DNA of 64,000 bases from positions 8,274,115 through 8,338,114 of the forward strand of contig SSBO01000001.1 in assembly GCA_005281725.1 (NCBI GenBank). Direction: 5' to 3'. Within the stretch, counting starts at the first letter, position 1, and every line of letters begins with the position of its first letter. The notes under the pieces are model-generated. The model saw nothing but the letters and a program-made list of their open reading frames with translations. It was not told where the DNA came from and did not search any database. The DNA is from Wuchereria bancrofti (Eukaryota; Nematoda; Chromadorea; Rhabditida; Onchocercidae). Of the stretch, positions 63,301 through 64,000 are shown piece by piece. Made by a program: the position numbers and the translations under genes.

Positions 63301-63832
63301 TCTCTTACATTAATCTTTCGTGTCAGTGATATTCCTAAGCTTAACAACTGAAGTAGATTTTAATTGATAGCTGTCGGAACTTCAAGAGTTTCAAACATCT
63401 GAAAGTTATTTTATTAAAATTTTTCATATTAATGGTAAAGTTATTCTTTTAGAATCAGTCACGTAGTATAACTCCACAAGCTGATAAGTTTCAAGGATAT
63501 CTTAGTGGTGAACATTCGGATTCAGATAGCGATTTTCCGGCACCACCTGATTATCTTTTACCGGCAACAACAGTAAGACAACAACCAATAATATCAGCAA
63601 ACAATTTATATGGTCAAAGTGAACATAGCAATATGGTTTGTTTTAACAAAATTACTAATGGAAATGTATCCTATACAGACGTGTAGACATGTTTTTCATT
63701 AAACTAATTTGTATTATATTAGAAAACTATAATTTTTCCAGAAAAACAACTCTTTATCAGCTACAAAACATGATTCATTATCAACTGCAGCAGCAGGAAA
63801 ACGTAATACATCAGGAATTGCAACTGAGGGTG
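42385..63832 (+). CDS. Calponin-homology protein resembling LMO7/LIMCH1 (partial, runs off right edge)
   Basis: Seventeen exons keep frame: 42385-42484, 42570-42643, 43194-43329, 43482-43612, 48992-49055, 49491-49693, 50923-50986, 51971-52059, 52499-52613, 53725-53853, 54137-54246, 54707-54836, 57229-57378, 61489-61624, 62115-62365, 63453-63635 and 63742-63832; about 718 residues. Exons 1-6 form a single CH domain: ESQRWLEVVTCRELF, INKIIPGCFDLSRNRHGKT (compare INKIKPG in LMO7), ILQFLLICLYRLHIPQHLLF, then RFCATILALFNACNS as the last helix. Exon 11 has DDDEDETGWQSNLDSWLSKR, close to the SNLDSW motif typical of the LMO7/LIMCH1 middle region. Later exons are disordered: a Gln run (exon 12), an Asn-rich exon 13, Ser-rich stretches and SDSDSDFPAPPDYLLP. 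A C-terminal LIM or PDZ domain, if present, would lie beyond the window. The family acts at actin-rich junctions and sarcomeres (known for vertebrates). The first exon may be incomplete at its 5' end: ATGs exist in it, but it starts right after an AG acceptor. Confidence 0.8.
42805..43075 (+). repeat. Degenerate tandem repeat of about 100-115 bp
   Basis: The landmark (a/g)aatgattgtat(a/g)ctgtgatta recurs at 42837 and 42951, with a decayed third at 43052. agtaaat(g/a)gtcact/att recurs at 42811 and 42991. Lies in the intron after CH exon 2. Confidence 0.65.
45651..45680. repeat. GATA/GATG microsatellite
   Basis: tagatagatggatggatagatagatgaatg, imperfect tetranucleotide units in the large CH-gene intron. 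Confidence 0.8.
45741..45822. repeat. CAT/CGT trinucleotide repeat
   Basis: About 80 bases of tcatca, tcgtca and ccatca units with interruptions, intronic. Confidence 0.8.
52825..52859. repeat. Perfect inverted repeat (14-bp arms, 7-nt loop)
   Basis: ACTAATCTTCATCC, loop gtagaat, then GGATGAAGATTAGT. Intronic in the CH-domain gene. Confidence 0.9.
54742..54768 (+). repeat. CAA repeat coding for poly-Gln
   Basis: Eight consecutive Gln codons (CAA runs ending CAG) inside exon 12 of the CH-domain gene, followed by a Lys/Glu/Gln/His-rich segment. Confidence 0.9.
55634..55757 (+). repeat. Palindrome plus 69-bp direct repeat
   Basis: TTACACGA, loop tttgt, TCGTGTAA (55634-55654) overlaps the first of two 69-bp-spaced copies of cgtgtaat(g/a)ga(t/c)gacgtatttt/cacg, each ending in ataacagt. 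The element is CpG-rich within AT-rich intronic DNA. Confidence 0.75.
56680..56755. repeat. CATA/CACA microsatellite
   Basis: tacatacacatacatacaca-type units over about 75 bases, intronic. Confidence 0.85.
57229..57378 (+). CDS. Asn-rich exon 13 of the CH-domain gene, derived from an AAT/GAT microsatellite
   Basis: Acceptor CTTCTTTAG and donor AAA|GTTCAG enclose exactly 50 codons, phase 0 at both ends. This fits the phase-0 exon before (ending 54836) and after (starting 61489). The translation is almost all Asn and Asp with a few Ser, Thr and Arg. Splice use cannot be proved from sequence: the exon may be skipped or may be chance open sequence, because AAT repeats are always open in this frame. 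Confidence 0.5.
57468..57560. repeat. ATT/ATC microsatellite, complementary to the Asn-rich exon
   Basis: tattattatta/ccattatt units about 90 bases downstream of exon 13. They are the reverse complement of the AAT/GAT repeat in that exon, so the pre-mRNA could pair across the exon's donor site. Confidence 0.8.
58315..58387 (+). tRNA. trnK-CTT: tRNA-Lys (anticodon CTT)
   Basis: A complete 73-base cloverleaf, without the CCA tail. The acceptor stem GCCCGGT pairs with ATCGGGC. The A box is TAGCTCAGTCGG. The anticodon arm is CCAGA-CTCTTAA-TCTGG with anticodon CTT. The T arm is GCGGG-TTCGAGC-CCCGC (B box GGTTCGAGCC). No intron. A TTTT run 8-9 bases past the 3' end (58395-58398) can serve as the Pol III terminator. 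The gene sits on the sense strand within the 4.1-kb intron (57379-61488) of the CH-domain gene. Confidence 0.97.
58388..61488 (+). other. Remainder of the intron after the tRNA gene
   Basis: About 3.1 kb with no supported exon. Open frames at 58.7-58.9 kb (plus) and 60.0-60.3 kb (minus) are unsupported. Contains an AAT-type microsatellite at about 60048-60175. Confidence 0.6.
60048..60175. repeat. AAT/ATA microsatellite
   Basis: aataataataataac and related units over about 125 bases, intronic. Confidence 0.8.
63219..63239. repeat. AT dinucleotide repeat
   Basis: About ten uninterrupted AT units in the intron before exon 16 of the CH-domain gene. Confidence 0.9.
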
Positions 63833-64000
63833 GTAATAGACTTTTTTCTTTTAAATTAAGGATAGATTGAGAAAAGAAGCATATTATTTCATAGCTAAGC
63901 TTAAATTTTAGCTTAAAATAAGTAGTATTTTACTTTAATTATTAGTTTTTTAAATAAAACTAGTGAGAAAAAAATGTAAATACATTTCTGATATAAACAT

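Overview
This window is nuclear DNA of a small-genome animal, most likely a nematode and possibly a filarial or other spirurid worm. The DNA is strongly AT-rich. Coding exons are short and separated by introns that mostly end in TTTCAG-like acceptors, and there is a eukaryotic tRNA-Lys. Nothing prokaryotic, no transposase and no CRISPR array is visible. The species is inferred, not proven. The longest open frames are mostly accidental, so I assembled genes exon by exon, using GT/GC donors, AG acceptors and codon phase. Most models below keep frame across every junction.

Layout: 0-4.3 kb is mostly empty, apart from one possible minus-strand exon at the left edge. A minus-strand BTB/BACK protein gene (4.5-6.4 kb) is followed by a minus-strand gene for a single-pass membrane protein (7.7-10.7 kb). 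A 255-bp head-to-head gap carrying two CACGTG boxes separates the latter from a plus-strand gene for RNA polymerase III subunit RPC5/POLR3E (11 exons, 10.96-15.29 kb).

At 17.1-20.6 kb there is a local C2H2 zinc-finger locus. It has one 5' exon and two tandem, near-identical 3' terminal exons, each encoding three fingers and a stop, and both splice in the same phase. A broken copy of the 5' end lies 1.3 kb upstream. This is the most interesting region.

The 21.8-24.0 kb interval holds a minus-strand gene for an unrecognised cysteine-rich protein. The 26.8-31.5 kb interval holds an 11-exon minus-strand gene for a 616-residue protein with a FAR1/ZSWIM-type zinc-binding domain. About 10.8 kb of very AT-rich DNA without a supported gene follows.

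From 42.4 kb to the right edge runs a large plus-strand gene (at least 17 exons). It encodes a calponin-homology protein resembling LMO7/LIMCH1, continues beyond the window, and has a tRNA-Lys(CTT) gene inside one intron. The genes do not form an evident pathway. Perfect short palindromes recur in introns and gene flanks and are listed separately.
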